Translations under genes and position numbers: made by a program
Notes under the pieces: generated by a model
The model's input: the letters and a program-made list of their open reading frames with translations, nothing else
Told to the model about the DNA's origin: nothing
Databases searched by the model: none
Source: an uncultured Elusimicrobia bacterium
GTDB lineage: Bacteria > Elusimicrobiota > Elusimicrobia > Elusimicrobiales > Elusimicrobiaceae
Direction: 5' to 3'
DNA length: 64,000 nt
NCBI GenBank assembly: GCA_947306425.1
Contig: CAMZGO010000006.1
Location: forward strand, 1-64,000
Shown: piece by piece, positions 43,585 through 54,768 of the stretch
Position numbering within the stretch: the stretch's first letter is position 1
Layout of the letters: every line of letters starts with the position of its first letter

Positions 43585-45900
43585 ATGGAAAATAATCAAG
43601 GTGAAGTAAAACCTTCTGTTACGCCGCCTCCGGTTAAACCGGAGTTGGCTTTGATTGGTCAAGAAATTTCCGGTTGTATTGTTTTGGAAAAGATAAGTCA
43701 AGGCGGTATGGGGATGGTATTTAAGGCAAAACATAAGGCCTTAGACCGTATAGTATGTGTCAAAATTTTAAGTCCTAATTTAGCGAAAGATAAAAAAGCC
43801 GTTGGCTTGTTTTTAACTGAAGCACGTGCAGTCGCAGAACTTGACCACCAAAATATAGTGCAGGTTTACAATGTTGGTAAAGAAAAGGGCTTTTATTTTA
43901 TAGTCATGTCTTTTATTGAGGGAGAACCCCTTTCTTATATCGTCAGAAAGCGTCCTAATTTACCTATCGGTTTCGTTGTAGATACTTTTATGGGTGTTTT
44001 AAGCGGCTTGCAGGCAGCACATCAAAAAGGTATAGTGCACAGGGATATTAAGCCGTCAAATATTTTAATTACAAAACAACTACAGGCAAAAATTGTAGAT
44101 TTTGGTATCGCTAAAAAAGTTGATCAAGATAAAGGTTTTACTAAAACTGCTGAATTAGCAGGGACGGCATATTTTCTGTCCCCTGAACAGGCCTGTGGAA
44201 AGGAAATAGATGTTAGGGCTGATTTATATGCTGTTGGCGCAAGTATCTTTTATGTTCTTACCGGAAAATATCCTTTTGTCGGCAAGAATTCAATGGAGAT
44301 AATACAGAAGCATATTAATGAACCGTTACCGGATATCAATAAATATCGTAAGGGCATTCCTGCTTGGCTCGTACAAGCTATTGAAAAATTGATGCAAAAA
44401 AATCCGGATGATCGTTTCCAAAGTGCTGCAGATACTTTAGCTTTTTTCCAAAAAGGCAGGGCTGATGAACAATTAAATTCAGCAAAGAATCTTAATATTG
44501 ATGATGAAGTCGGTTTTACTATAGGGCGGGAGGACATTAAGGAATCACCAAGGGTAAATGCCGTTTTAGCTAATGAAAAAGAAAATCCTGTTGAACCACA
44601 ACCGCAGCAGGTGGCTATGCCCTCTCTTGACGATATAAATAAAGTGAAGCCACAAGGGGCAAAAGCAGAAAAAGAAAGTGACGGGGTTCAAATGATGTCT
44701 TTGGATTCTGCCGGTACTATGGGCAATACTAAGACAGATGAGTATATAACAAAGAGAAAGAAAGAACTTAAGGATATGAGTTCCATAACAAATAGTTCGG
44801 TTGATCCGTCAGGGGCCTTTTCTCTGAAGAAAAATAATTTCTTAATTTCCGCATTTTTTAATACTATTATTGCAACCGTTCTTTTAATATTTGGGGTTAT
44901 ATCGTTCTTAAAACTTGGTACGATATGTTCTACTTCATTAAATAAAGATACCGGTTTTATAGCTTCATTATTCAGCCCCTGGACGGCCAGCCCGATGCCT
45001 TCAGGACAAATGTTATGGGCAGGTATTTGCGTCGGTTATTTTATTATCCTTACAATCTTAAGTAATAAGCTTAAGCTTTTAAGGAAGATTACGATTTATG
45101 CTTCATTGTTGGCAATAATCTCTTATATATTCGGCGTATTAGGTCTTGTTCCTTTGGGATTTCAAATCATAGATTTTGCTGCCTATTCTTACTTGCCGGT
45201 TTATGCATTGTTATTTGTTTTAATGGCAATAGTTATAGATGATTATGATGTTTTGCCGATTTATTATCGTATTGTGACAATAGTTTTGTTTGGATGTTCT
45301 TTAGGGGCTTTATATAAATTTTTCACGCCTCAAGAATTTTTATCAGGAGAACTTACTACTTCTTTGTTATACTCAATAATATTTACGATATGTGCTTTAT
45401 TGGTAATGCCGTTTATGAGAGATAATTTTTTGATGAGAATGGCAACAATGGTTATTTTTGTTTTTTCCGCTATTGCAATATGGCTGTATCAAGGTGTCGG
45501 CGGTGCTTATGCTATAATGGATAAAATGCCTGATTCGGCGCTCGTTGAATATGAACCAAAAACAGAAGGTCTTTCAGAAGAAGCAAAGAAACTTTTTGAG
45601 GTAAATGATTCAAATACAGACGTAATTCATTCTTATACTGACCTTAATGAATTGAATCCTGATGAAAGGCAGAAGGTGTTTATAGAACGTTTAAAGAAAA
45701 GTTATTCTCCGGAATATAGAACGAATATTGAAACCTTGGTGTGGAATTACGCTTTAACCGAACCAATATTTAAATTCCGTTATTATTATAAAACACAGGG
45801 TTTATTCTTCTTTATTTTAACAATGGGCGTAATGTACGGTATATTTATATTTATAATCAAGATGTTGGTATATAGAGAGGAAAAATGGAATTTGATATAG
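43585..45900 (+). CDS. Membrane Ser/Thr protein kinase
   Basis: A 771-aa Hanks-type kinase with a multi-pass C-terminal region. The kinase domain (about 28-290) has the Gly loop SQGGMGMVFKA, catalytic K60 (VCVKIL), VHRDIKPSNI with D154, DFGIAKK with D172, and an APE-like SPEQA. A charged linker (about 290-415) follows. Residues about 418-640 form several membrane helices, and a soluble tail with a final helix ends at 771. No PASTA or other sensor repeat is present. It overlaps the PP2C gene by 16 nt, a classic kinase-phosphatase pair. Confidence 0.93.
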   Translation: MENNQGEVKPSVTPPPVKPELALIGQEISGCIVLEKISQGGMGMVFKAKHKALDRIVCVKILSPNLAKDKKAVGLFLTEARAVAELDHQNIVQVYNVGKEKGFYFIVMSFIEGEPLSYIVRKRPNLPIGFVVDTFMGVLSGLQAAHQKGIVHRDIKPSNILITKQLQAKIVDFGIAKKVDQDKGFTKTAELAGTAYFLSPEQACGKEIDVRADLYAVGASIFYVLTGKYPFVGKNSMEIIQKHINEPLPDINKYRKGIPAWLVQAIEKLMQKNPDDRFQSAADTLAFFQKGRADEQLNSAKNLNIDDEVGFTIGREDIKESPRVNAVLANEKENPVEPQPQQVAMPSLDDINKVKPQGAKAEKESDGVQMMSLDSAGTMGNTKTDEYITKRKKELKDMSSITNSSVDPSGAFSLKKNNFLISAFFNTIIATVLLIFGVISFLKLGTICSTSLNKDTGFIASLFSPWTASPMPSGQMLWAGICVGYFIILTILSNKLKLLRKITIYASLLAIISYIFGVLGLVPLGFQIIDFAAYSYLPVYALLFVLMAIVIDDYDVLPIYYRIVTIVLFGCSLGALYKFFTPQEFLSGELTTSLLYSIIFTICALLVMPFMRDNFLMRMATMVIFVFSAIAIWLYQGVGGAYAIMDKMPDSALVEYEPKTEGLSEEAKKLFEVNDSNTDVIHSYTDLNELNPDERQKVFIERLKKSYSPEYRTNIETLVWNYALTEPIFKFRYYYKTQGLFFFILTMGVMYGIFIFIIKMLVYREEKWNLI

Positions 45901-46697
45901 AGTTAGCTTCGTATACGGATATCGGGAAAATACGGGAAAAAAATGAAGATTCTATTTTAATTTCCCCGGAATTATGTTTGGGTGCTGTGGCTGACGGAAT
46001 GGGCGGGCATAATGCCGGCGAAATTGCCAGCAATTTGGCTGTTAGTATCTTGGAAAAGACTTTGATTGATTTGAGGGAAAAGAAAATTGTTTTACCAAAA
46101 GATTATGAAACAAATTATTCTCCTGTAGGCCGCAAACTTTTGTATGCATCTTCCTTAGCCAATTACAGAGTGTATACTTTGGCTACAGAAAACATTAAAA
46201 GAAACGGTATGGGAACTACTTTGAGTGCCATATATATAGAAGATGAAAATAATGCTGCTGTTGTGCATATAGGGGACAGTAGGGTTTATGTATATCGTGG
46301 TGATATATTTTCTCAAATTACTACTGACCATTCCTATGTTCAACAACAAGTTACCCTTGGAAATATGACCAAACAAGAGGCTGAAAATTCCCGTATACAA
46401 AATATTTTGATGAAAGCACTCGGTTTAAAGCGGGATGCAAAATGCGATATCATAAATATAAAACCGAAAGTTGGGGATGTTTATATTTTGTGTTCCGACG
46501 GTGTTAACAAAGGAATAAGTGATGAGGATATTCTTGTTCTCTTAAGACAGAAATTAAGACCTACTGAACTTTGTAAAAAGATAGTTCAGATTTCTGCTCA
46601 AAAGGACGGAAAAGATAATACATCTTGTGTGGTTTTGCATGTCTTGCCTAAGCAAGAAAAGACATTTTTCAGCCGCTTAAAATCCTTCTTTAAATAA
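45885..46697 (+). CDS. PP2C-family protein phosphatase
   Basis: A 270-aa metal-dependent Ser/Thr phosphatase expected to reverse the kinase encoded just upstream. Motifs: DIGKIREKNEDSILIS, ADGMGGHNAGEIAS, HIGDSRVYVYR, TDHSYVQQQV, and CSDGVNKGISDEDI, all with metal-binding Asp. GAGAGGA lies before the ATG inside the end of the kinase gene. Confidence 0.95.
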   Translation: MEFDIELASYTDIGKIREKNEDSILISPELCLGAVADGMGGHNAGEIASNLAVSILEKTLIDLREKKIVLPKDYETNYSPVGRKLLYASSLANYRVYTLATENIKRNGMGTTLSAIYIEDENNAAVVHIGDSRVYVYRGDIFSQITTDHSYVQQQVTLGNMTKQEAENSRIQNILMKALGLKRDAKCDIINIKPKVGDVYILCSDGVNKGISDEDILVLLRQKLRPTELCKKIVQISAQKDGKDNTSCVVLHVLPKQEKTFFSRLKSFFK

Positions 46698-46740
46698 ACA
46701 AATAAATATTCAAATCCCCTTGTTTCAGACATTAAAATAA

Positions 46741-46789
46741 TTAGCACTCAAACAAGGGGATTGACAATTATCAAAAATAATGCTTTAAT
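46741..46789 (+). promoter_or_regulatory. groESL heat-shock promoter with an upstream CIRCE half-site
   Basis: TTAGCACTC (46741-46749) is a perfect CIRCE half. Nine bases later GATTGACAA (46759-46767) contains the -35 TTGACA (46761-46766); 17 bp later TTTAAT (46784-46789) is the -10. A 13-bp perfect inverted repeat, AATCCCCTTGTTT (46713-46725) with AAACAAGGGGATT (46750-46762), also overlaps the -35. Confidence 0.8.
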
Positions 46790-46815
46790 TAGCAGTGTAA
46801 GGTTTTGGCTGCCAA
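46789..46815 (+). promoter_or_regulatory. Proximal CIRCE-like operator of groESL
   Basis: TTAGCAGTG-N9-GGCTGCCAA lies at the same place relative to the -10 as the hrcA CIRCE. It is more degenerate than the hrcA copy but keeps the TTAGCAG...CTGC core. Confidence 0.7.
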
Positions 46816-46869
46816 AAAAGAATTATAACAGCCGAACTCAAAACTTAAATATATTGAACAGGAGGCAGT

Positions 46870-47163
46870 ATGGCAATTAAAATTAAACCTTTAGGCGACA
46901 GGGTAATTGTTAAACCCTCAGAACCAAAGGAAGTTGTTAAGGGGGGAATTATTATTCCCGACAGCGCAAAAGAAAAACCAATGCAAGGTGAAGTTATTGC
47001 AGTAGGTGCAGGCGCTTTAAGTAAAAAAGGTGAACGTTTGCCAATGGATGTAAAAGTCGGTGATATTGTTCTTTATGGTAAATATGCCGGCAGCGAAATT
47101 AAGATTGATGATGAAAAATATATTATCATGCATCAAGATGATATTTACGGTATTTTAGGTTAG
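46870..47163 (+). CDS. groS: Co-chaperonin GroES
   Basis: Lid of the GroEL chamber. Typical start [14 protein letters not shown], mobile loop region [18 protein letters not shown], and end [17 protein letters not shown]. 97 aa. AGGAGG precedes the ATG, and groEL follows after 12 nt. Two CIRCE-type sites and a strong promoter lie upstream. Confidence 0.98.
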   Translation: MAIKIKPLGDRVIVKPSEPKEVVKGGIIIPDSAKEKPMQGEVIAVGAGALSKKGERLPMDVKVGDIVLYGKYAGSEIKIDDEKYIIMHQDDIYGILG

Positions 47164-47175
47164 GAGATTTATTAT

Positions 47176-48807
47176 ATGCCAAAACAAATTGTATTTTCAG
47201 AAACAGCCCGTGCAAAAATGAAAGCGGGTATTACAAAAGTAGCAGATGCGGTTAAAGTTACACTCGGGCCGCGCGGCAGAAGCGTAGTTCTTGAAAAGAA
47301 GTTCGGTTCACCCCTTATTATTGATGACGGTGTAACTATTGCAAAAGATATTGAACTTGAAGATAAGTTTGAAAATATGGGTGCGCAGCTCATTCGTGAA
47401 GTTGCTTCAAAAACTAATGATGTCGCCGGTGACGGTACAACAACGGCAACAGTTCTTGCAAATGCTTTATTAAATGAAGGTATTAAAAATATTACTTCCG
47501 GTGCTAATCCGACTCTCGTTAAAAAAGGTATTGAAAAGGCCGTAGAAACGGTTAAAGAAGAACTTAAAAAAATGCAGCATCCAGTCAAAACCAAACAAGA
47601 AAAAGCACAAATTGCTACAATTTCTGCCAACGATAAAGTTATTGGTGATTTGATTGCTGAAGCGATGGAAAAAGTTGGTTATGAAGGTGTTATTACCGTT
47701 GAAGAAGGTAAAACCGCAAATACCACTTTGGAAGTCGTGGAAGGTATGCAATTTGACCGCGGTTATATTTCCCCTTATTTTGTAACTGATTCAGAGCGTA
47801 TGGAATGCGTTTTGGAAGATTGCGCTGTAATTATTACCGATAAAAAAGTATCTTCCATGAATGAACTTTTACCGATTTTAGAAAAAATCGTACAAGGTGG
47901 GCGCCAATTTTTAATTATTGCCGAAGATGTCGACGGTGAAGCCCTTGCAACTTTAGTAGTAAACCGCTTGCGCGGCACGCTTAAAGGTTGCGCTGTTAAA
48001 GCCCCCGGTTTTGGTGACAGACGTAAAGAAATGCTTGCCGATATAGCAGTATTAACCGGCGGTGAAGTGATTTCCGAAGAACGCGGTTTGAAACTTGAAA
48101 ATGCTACTTTGGAAATGCTCGGTAAAGCAAAACGCGTCATTATTGATAAAGAAAGCACCACAATCGTCCACGGCGGCGGAGATAAAAAGGCTGTTGAAGA
48201 ACGTGCTTCACAAATCAGAAAACAAATTGAAATGTCAACCTCTGATTACGACAAGGAAAAACTCCAGGAACGTTTGGCAAAACTTGCCGGCGGTGTTGCA
48301 GTGATCAATGTCGGTGCCGCAACCGAAACCGAACTAAAGGCCAAAAAAGCAAAAGTGGAAGATGCCAAAAACGCAACCAAAGCCGGTGTTGAAGAAGGTT
48401 TAGTTCCCGGCGGCGGTGTCGCTTTAGTCCGCTGTGAGAAAGCCTTAGAAGGTTTGAAAGGCGAAAATGAGGATATCCAAACAGGTATCAATATCGTTAA
48501 AAAAGCCTTAACAGCACCTTTACGCCAGATTGCCGAAAACTCCGGTTTAGACGGTAGTGTGGTTGTTGAAAGAGTCCGCAACTTAAAAGGTAATGAAGGT
48601 TTCAATGCAGATACCGATACCTATGAAGATTTGCTTAAAGCAGGTGTAGTAGACCCGGCAAAAGTAGTAAGAACTGCTTTAGAAAATGCTGCTTCTATTG
48701 CTTCAACAGTTCTTTTAACTGAAGCTTTAATTGCAGATAAACCGGAAAAGAAGGAAACCCCTGCAATGCCCCCTATGGGCGGTATGGGCGGAATGGGAAT
48801 GATGTAA
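47176..48807 (+). CDS. groL: Chaperonin GroEL
   Basis: 60-kDa ATP-dependent chaperonin. Landmarks: [51 protein letters not shown] and [16 protein letters not shown], with a C-terminal Gly-Met repeat tail ([12 protein letters not shown]). 543 aa, standard. It is the only groEL in the window. A terminator follows at 48832. Confidence 0.98.
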   Translation: MPKQIVFSETARAKMKAGITKVADAVKVTLGPRGRSVVLEKKFGSPLIIDDGVTIAKDIELEDKFENMGAQLIREVASKTNDVAGDGTTTATVLANALLNEGIKNITSGANPTLVKKGIEKAVETVKEELKKMQHPVKTKQEKAQIATISANDKVIGDLIAEAMEKVGYEGVITVEEGKTANTTLEVVEGMQFDRGYISPYFVTDSERMECVLEDCAVIITDKKVSSMNELLPILEKIVQGGRQFLIIAEDVDGEALATLVVNRLRGTLKGCAVKAPGFGDRRKEMLADIAVLTGGEVISEERGLKLENATLEMLGKAKRVIIDKESTTIVHGGGDKKAVEERASQIRKQIEMSTSDYDKEKLQERLAKLAGGVAVINVGAATETELKAKKAKVEDAKNATKAGVEEGLVPGGGVALVRCEKALEGLKGENEDIQTGINIVKKALTAPLRQIAENSGLDGSVVVERVRNLKGNEGFNADTDTYEDLLKAGVVDPAKVVRTALENAASIASTVLLTEALIADKPEKKETPAMPPMGGMGGMGMM

Positions 48808-48831
48808 TTCCTTAATTCATGTTAATACTTT

Positions 48832-48862
48832 AAGCCCCTGCCTTGACGGCTGGGGCTTTTTT
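48832..48862 (+). terminator. groESL terminator
   Basis: AAGCCCCTGCC pairs with GGCTGGGGCTT around a short loop and is followed by a T6 tract. Confidence 0.9.
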
Positions 48863-48874
48863 ACTAATAGGTCT

Positions 48875-48934
48875 TTTGGGTAAATTTAAGTAGGTCTAAA
48901 TGCCCTTGAAAAACAGGTAAATAAGATTTACAAT
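48875..48934 (+). promoter_or_regulatory. Shared operator and promoter, copy E4
   Basis: The right half GTAGGTCT (48890-48897) is kept, while the left half is weaker. Five bases later comes CCCTTG (48903-48908), with -35 TTGAAA (48906-48911), 17 bp and -10 TACAAT (48929-48934). It is the most divergent of the four copies. Confidence 0.6.
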
Positions 48935-48965
48935 ATAAGTAACTCAATATTAAGGAGAGGTTGTT

Positions 48966-49898
48966 ATGAAAAAGTTGTTTATAACCTTGTTTTTTGTTTC
49001 CTTATTTTGTCCAATCATCGCGAATGATTTGATAGATAAGGAAGTAATATCTGAAATCGGTGAAATAGTTTCAGAAGGCGTTATAGATGTTAAAGAGGAG
49101 AAAGATTCTTCTTCAGGTGCTAGTGAAAAATCTGTTGCTAGAATAGTGTTCACTCAAACGGTGAATGCTGAAATGACTACGTATGATCGCCCTCTTGTAA
49201 ACAAATATAAAGACTGTGTGGCGGTTATCATAGATGATGCTTGGGCTATTGCTTCAAAAAAATGTAAATTAGCACCGGGTGATAAAACTTATGTCGCAGG
49301 TGAAGTAATAGATGTTTCTGTAAGCGATTTTAAAATTGAATTTAACAAAAAATTATACAAAGCGGATAATGTTGTAGAACTTACAAACGTTTTTCTTTTG
49401 AAGATTACTAATGAAAATGGTAATCCTCTTATGGTTAATACTCCTAAAGCAAGACTATTTTTTGTTCCGGTAAATAAAGTAAATTCTAGATGGTTTGCTG
49501 ATATTTTAGGTGAATATAAGGTAAATAGAACTGATAGAAATACTCCGGCTTATGATGCAGCCCATGACAAGATACAAGATAATTTCCAGCCATACAAAAC
49601 CGGCCGTACTTTATATACGAAAGGCATTAAAGATTTTTATGTAAAAGGTAATAATGTTACGGTAACTTTGGATTGGATAAAACAAGTTAGGGCAGGAGAC
49701 CCGCTATTTTATCTCGCAAATGGAAAAGAATATCTTTTAGGTTTTGGAAAAGCAGTTAATTTGGATGATAGAAAAGAAGAGGCCCGTTCCTATGAAGTAT
49801 CTTTGTTAACTGACTTAGATAAAAATGAAATTTTAAATAATATTTCCGCGATTGATAAAAAAGCAGCAAAACGGATTGAAGAAAATATAAAGAAATAG
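48966..49898 (+). CDS. Secreted protein resembling an inactive trypsin-like protease
   Basis: A 310-aa exported protein (signal peptide about 1-20). The middle looks like a degenerate chymotrypsin fold. DCVAVIIDDAWAIASKKC (83-100) parallels the usual ...WVLTAAHC region with Lys where the catalytic His should be. VVELTNVFLLKI (136-147) parallels DIALLKL with Asn for Asp. RAGDPLFYLANGKEYLLGFG (242-261) parallels GDSGGPL...LVGI without the Ser. All three catalytic positions are lost, so a binding role is likelier than proteolysis. The comparison is by eye. AAGGAGAGG precedes the ATG. The promoter has the shared operator (E4). Confidence 0.62.
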   Translation: MKKLFITLFFVSLFCPIIANDLIDKEVISEIGEIVSEGVIDVKEEKDSSSGASEKSVARIVFTQTVNAEMTTYDRPLVNKYKDCVAVIIDDAWAIASKKCKLAPGDKTYVAGEVIDVSVSDFKIEFNKKLYKADNVVELTNVFLLKITNENGNPLMVNTPKARLFFVPVNKVNSRWFADILGEYKVNRTDRNTPAYDAAHDKIQDNFQPYKTGRTLYTKGIKDFYVKGNNVTVTLDWIKQVRAGDPLFYLANGKEYLLGFGKAVNLDDRKEEARSYEVSLLTDLDKNEILNNISAIDKKAAKRIEENIKK

Positions 49899-49918
49899 TA
49901 TTTTTAGAACCTCAAAAA

Positions 49919-49961
49919 ATTCCCCGATAAAGGCAAATTGCTGAATTCGGGGAGTTTTTTA
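49919..49961 (+). terminator. Terminator after the protease-like gene
   Basis: TTCCCCGA pairs with TCGGGGAG across a long loop and is followed by TTTTTT. It lies 20 nt after the stop codon. Confidence 0.8.
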
Positions 49962-49991
49962 TTTCCGCTTTTATTTTCAATAAATGATTGA

Positions 49992-50019
49992 TTGGAAACT
50001 GTCCTAAAAAATTTATAAA
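49992..50019 (+). promoter_or_regulatory. Promoter of structured RNA copy C
   Basis: TTGGAA (49992-49997) and TATAAA (50014-50019) are separated by 16 bp, with the start expected near 50026. Confidence 0.5.
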
Positions 50020-50025
50020 ATATAA

Positions 50026-50286
50026 AAGAAGTTAATTTATGGAGGAATAGAAGTTCACCCTATAACCGGGTTTAAAATAATTTGATACTGTTTTTGGAAT
50101 CCTATATTAGTATAGGAGTTGCTTTGTAAAACAAAGTTCCATGAGAGTCCAAAAACAGCTGTTACAGGCAAAAAGATAAGAAGGTCGCTCCTGATTATCT
50201 TTTTGCCGAGTGTTCGTTTTTTTAACGAACCACGGCTGTTTTATGTTTTGAAACTCTCATGGACAAGGCATAAAAAGCCGTTTTTT
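50026..50286 (+). ncRNA. Structured RNA copy C (unrecognised family)
   Basis: This copy has the most regular stems. P1 CTGTTTTTGGA (50088-50098) pairs perfectly with TCCAAAAACAG (50148-50158). P2 is TCCTATA/TATAGGA (50100-50117) and P3 CTTTGT/ACAAAG (50122-50136). P4 GGCAAAAAGATAA/TTATCTTTTTGCC (50167-50207) is 13 perfect pairs, and P5 is GTTCGTT/AACGAAC (50212-50230). The terminator stem (50232-50280) is followed by T6. The pseudoknot pairs TCCATGAGAGT (50138-50148) with ACTCTCATGGA (50253-50263). No TPR gene follows; the next CDS starts 98 nt downstream. The rest of the 49899-50384 gap holds only terminator and promoter signals. Confidence 0.85.
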
Positions 50287-50341
50287 ATTGCTTATTAAAG
50301 TAATGTGAAATTTTGCCTGCTTTTTCTTTAACACTTCCTTA

Positions 50342-50363
50342 TTGACAGTTGAGAATTAGAAGA
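50342..50363 (+). promoter_or_regulatory. Probable promoter of the glycan gene pair
   Basis: TTGACA (50342-50347) is followed at about 16 bp by TACTGA, a weak -10. AAGGAG then precedes the ATG at 50385. Confidence 0.4.
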
Positions 50364-50384
50364 TACTGATATTAAGGAGAATTT

Positions 50385-51294
50385 ATGTTAAAGAAAAAAA
50401 TATATAAATTACACGAGCAGCTAATCAAAAAATATTTAATATTTACAAAAGGAAAAGATAGGGCCTATTCTTTTTCTTATTTCAACATAAATATAAGGGA
50501 AGGAAGAAATATTTATTATAAAAACAAATTTTTGTTTAAAGCCCAAAAAATTGAAAATTTATTACAGAAAGTTAATTCTAAAGACGGGGAAATATATATT
50601 TTGGGTTCTGGGCCTTCAGTAAAAACTCAAAATTTACAAATTTTACAGAATAAAAATGTAATTTTCCTTAACGGTTCCATAAATCTTGCTTCTAAATATC
50701 AAATAAAACCTTTTTGTTATATCATATTAGATGCAACTTTTATTATTAACAAACAGGACATTATTAAACAAATTCCGTCAAATACACCTTTGGTTTTATC
50801 CCTTAGTGCCGTGAATGCTATGTATACTTTTTGCCCCAAAATATTACAAAAACATCCTGTGTGTTTAATTTTAAATCCTTTAGAACCCTATAAAGGAACA
50901 AAGAAAAAAATTTCTGATTTGGAAAATGAATATTTTTATATTCCTCCGCAGAAAGATACTGCTTTCAGTTACTATCCTGATAAGGGGTTATTTGACGGGG
51001 GAACAGTAATGTCAAATGCCATACAAATAGCATTTTATTTGAATTTTAGGAAAATATTTTTATTAGGTTTGGATATAGGCAATGCTGCCCAACCCCGTTT
51101 TTACGAAAATGATAAGAATAAATTAAAAAGCGGACTTTTGAAAGATTATGAAACAAAAATTTTGCCGTTTATGAAAACAACAAAAACTTTAGCAGAAATG
51201 CAAAATAGGAAAATTTATAATTGTTCACCGATAACTAAACTTCCTTATGAAGTTATACCTTATTTTGATTTTAAAATTATTGAGGAGAAAAACA

Positions 51295-51305
<11 letters not shown>
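50385..51305 (+). CDS. DUF115/WaaZ-like glycan biosynthesis protein
   Basis: A 306-aa cytoplasmic protein. The N-terminal nucleotide-binding-like stretch IYILGSGPSVKTQNL and the later GGTVMSNAIQIAFYLNF with KIFLLGLDIG resemble the DUF115 / LPS-core WaaZ-like group, whose members modify surface glycans or flagellins with sugars. Assignment is by pattern only. The gene overlaps the next glycosyltransferase gene by 11 nt, which supports a glycan role. AAGGAG precedes the start. Confidence 0.65.
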
Positions 51306-53453
<2,148 letters not shown>

Positions 53454-53465
53454 CTTTTATGTTAG

Positions 53466-53497
53466 AAAAGGCGCTCACTTCGGGCGCCTTTTTTTAT
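53466..53497 (+). terminator. Hairpin between gap and pgk
   Basis: AAAGGCG pairs with CGCCTTT around an 11-nt loop and is followed by a long T-tract. The pgk ribosome site (AGGAG) follows within a few bases, so part of the transcription probably reads through. Confidence 0.85.
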
Positions 53498-53507
53498 AGG
53501 AGATTTT

Positions 53508-54710
53508 ATGAACTTAAATGATATTGTTAAAATTCAAGATATAGATTTAAAAGGTAAAACCGTTTTAATGAGGGTTGATTATAATGTTCCTTTAAAAGAC
53601 GGTAAAGTTGATAACCCGAAACGTATTACCGCTACAGAAAAAACGGTTAAATATCTTTTAGGGCAAGGCTGCAAATTGGTTTTAATTGCACACCTCGGGC
53701 GCCCGAAAGGTAAAGTCGCACCGGAATTTTCTTTAGCGCCTGTTGCACCCGAAGTTGAAAAAATTATGGGTACAAAAGTACATTTTGCAAAAGATTGCGT
53801 AGGCCCCGAAGCCTTAGCCGCTGTTGCCGCTGCAAAACAAGGGGAAATTGTTTTACTTGAAAATTTACGCTTCCACCCTGAAGAAGAAAAGAACGATGAA
53901 AATTTTGCAAAAGAACTTGCCAAACTCGGTGATGTTTTTGTTCAAGAAGCATTTGGTACAGTTCACCGTGCACATGCTTCCACAAGTGCAATAACCAAAT
54001 TTTTACCATCTGCTGCCGGTTATTTAATTCAAAAAGAAGTTGAATTTTTAGGCGGCGCCATTGAGACCCCTGCCCGCCCTTTTGCGGCAATTATCGGCGG
54101 TGCAAAAGTATCAGATAAAATTATGGTCTTAAATAATTTACTTGATAAAGTTAATGTCTTAATCGTCGGCGGCGGTATGGCCTTTACTTTCAATAAAGCA
54201 CTCGGTTATGATGTAAGTAACTCTTTGCTTGAAGCTGATAAAATTGAAGAAGCCAAAAAAATTATGGAGACAGCAAAAGCAAAAGGAGTAAAACTTTTAT
54301 TGCCTATTGATAATGTTTGCGCCCAAGAATTTAAGGATGGTATCCCGACTGTAACTACTGAAAACCCGAATATTCCTGCAGGATATATGGGGCTTGATAT
54401 CGGTCCTAAAACTATTAAATTGTTTGAAGAAGAACTACTTAAATGCAAAACAGTTTTTTGGAATGGTCCTGTCGGTGTTTTTGAAATGGAAAGTTATGCC
54501 AAAGGCAGTTTTGCAATTGCAGAAACTTTAGTTAAAATGACTGAAAACGGTGCCATTACCATTATTGGCGGCGGGGACAGTTTAAATGTTCTCAAAAAGG
54601 CCAAAATTTCATCAAGCAAGGTTTCCCATGCTTCTACGGGCGGCGGTGCAAGTATGGAGTTTGTTGAAGGTAAAGAATTGCCCGGCTTAACCGCTTTACT
54701 TAAGAAATAG
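53508..54710 (+). CDS. pgk: Phosphoglycerate kinase
   Basis: Glycolytic kinase making ATP. Typical stretches: VLMRVDYNVPLKDGKVDN, LIAHLGRPKG, LLENLRFHPEEEKND, AFGTVHRAHAST, and the ATP-site end TIIGGGDSLNVLKKA with HASTGGGASMEFVEGKELPG. 400 aa, normal. It follows gap after a terminator-like hairpin and ends at its own terminator. Confidence 0.98.
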   Translation: MNLNDIVKIQDIDLKGKTVLMRVDYNVPLKDGKVDNPKRITATEKTVKYLLGQGCKLVLIAHLGRPKGKVAPEFSLAPVAPEVEKIMGTKVHFAKDCVGPEALAAVAAAKQGEIVLLENLRFHPEEEKNDENFAKELAKLGDVFVQEAFGTVHRAHASTSAITKFLPSAAGYLIQKEVEFLGGAIETPARPFAAIIGGAKVSDKIMVLNNLLDKVNVLIVGGGMAFTFNKALGYDVSNSLLEADKIEEAKKIMETAKAKGVKLLLPIDNVCAQEFKDGIPTVTTENPNIPAGYMGLDIGPKTIKLFEEELLKCKTVFWNGPVGVFEMESYAKGSFAIAETLVKMTENGAITIIGGGDSLNVLKKAKISSSKVSHASTGGGASMEFVEGKELPGLTALLKK

Positions 54711-54723
54711 TTTGTTTGATAAA

Positions 54724-54759
54724 AAAATACCGCTTGTTTAACGACAAGCGGTATTTTTT
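54724..54759 (+). terminator. pgk terminator
   Basis: AAATACCGCTTGT pairs with ACAAGCGGTATTT around a 6-nt loop and ends in T6. Confidence 0.93.
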
Positions 54760-54768
54760 ATTCCCCAA

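Noticed and set aside
20725-50286. Retron, tmRNA, or type III toxin-antitoxin RNA as an explanation of the RNA family
   Set aside because: There is no reverse transcriptase gene nearby, no tRNA-like ends or tag-peptide frame, and no tandem short repeats of the type III antitoxin kind. The TPR protein does not look like a ToxN nuclease.
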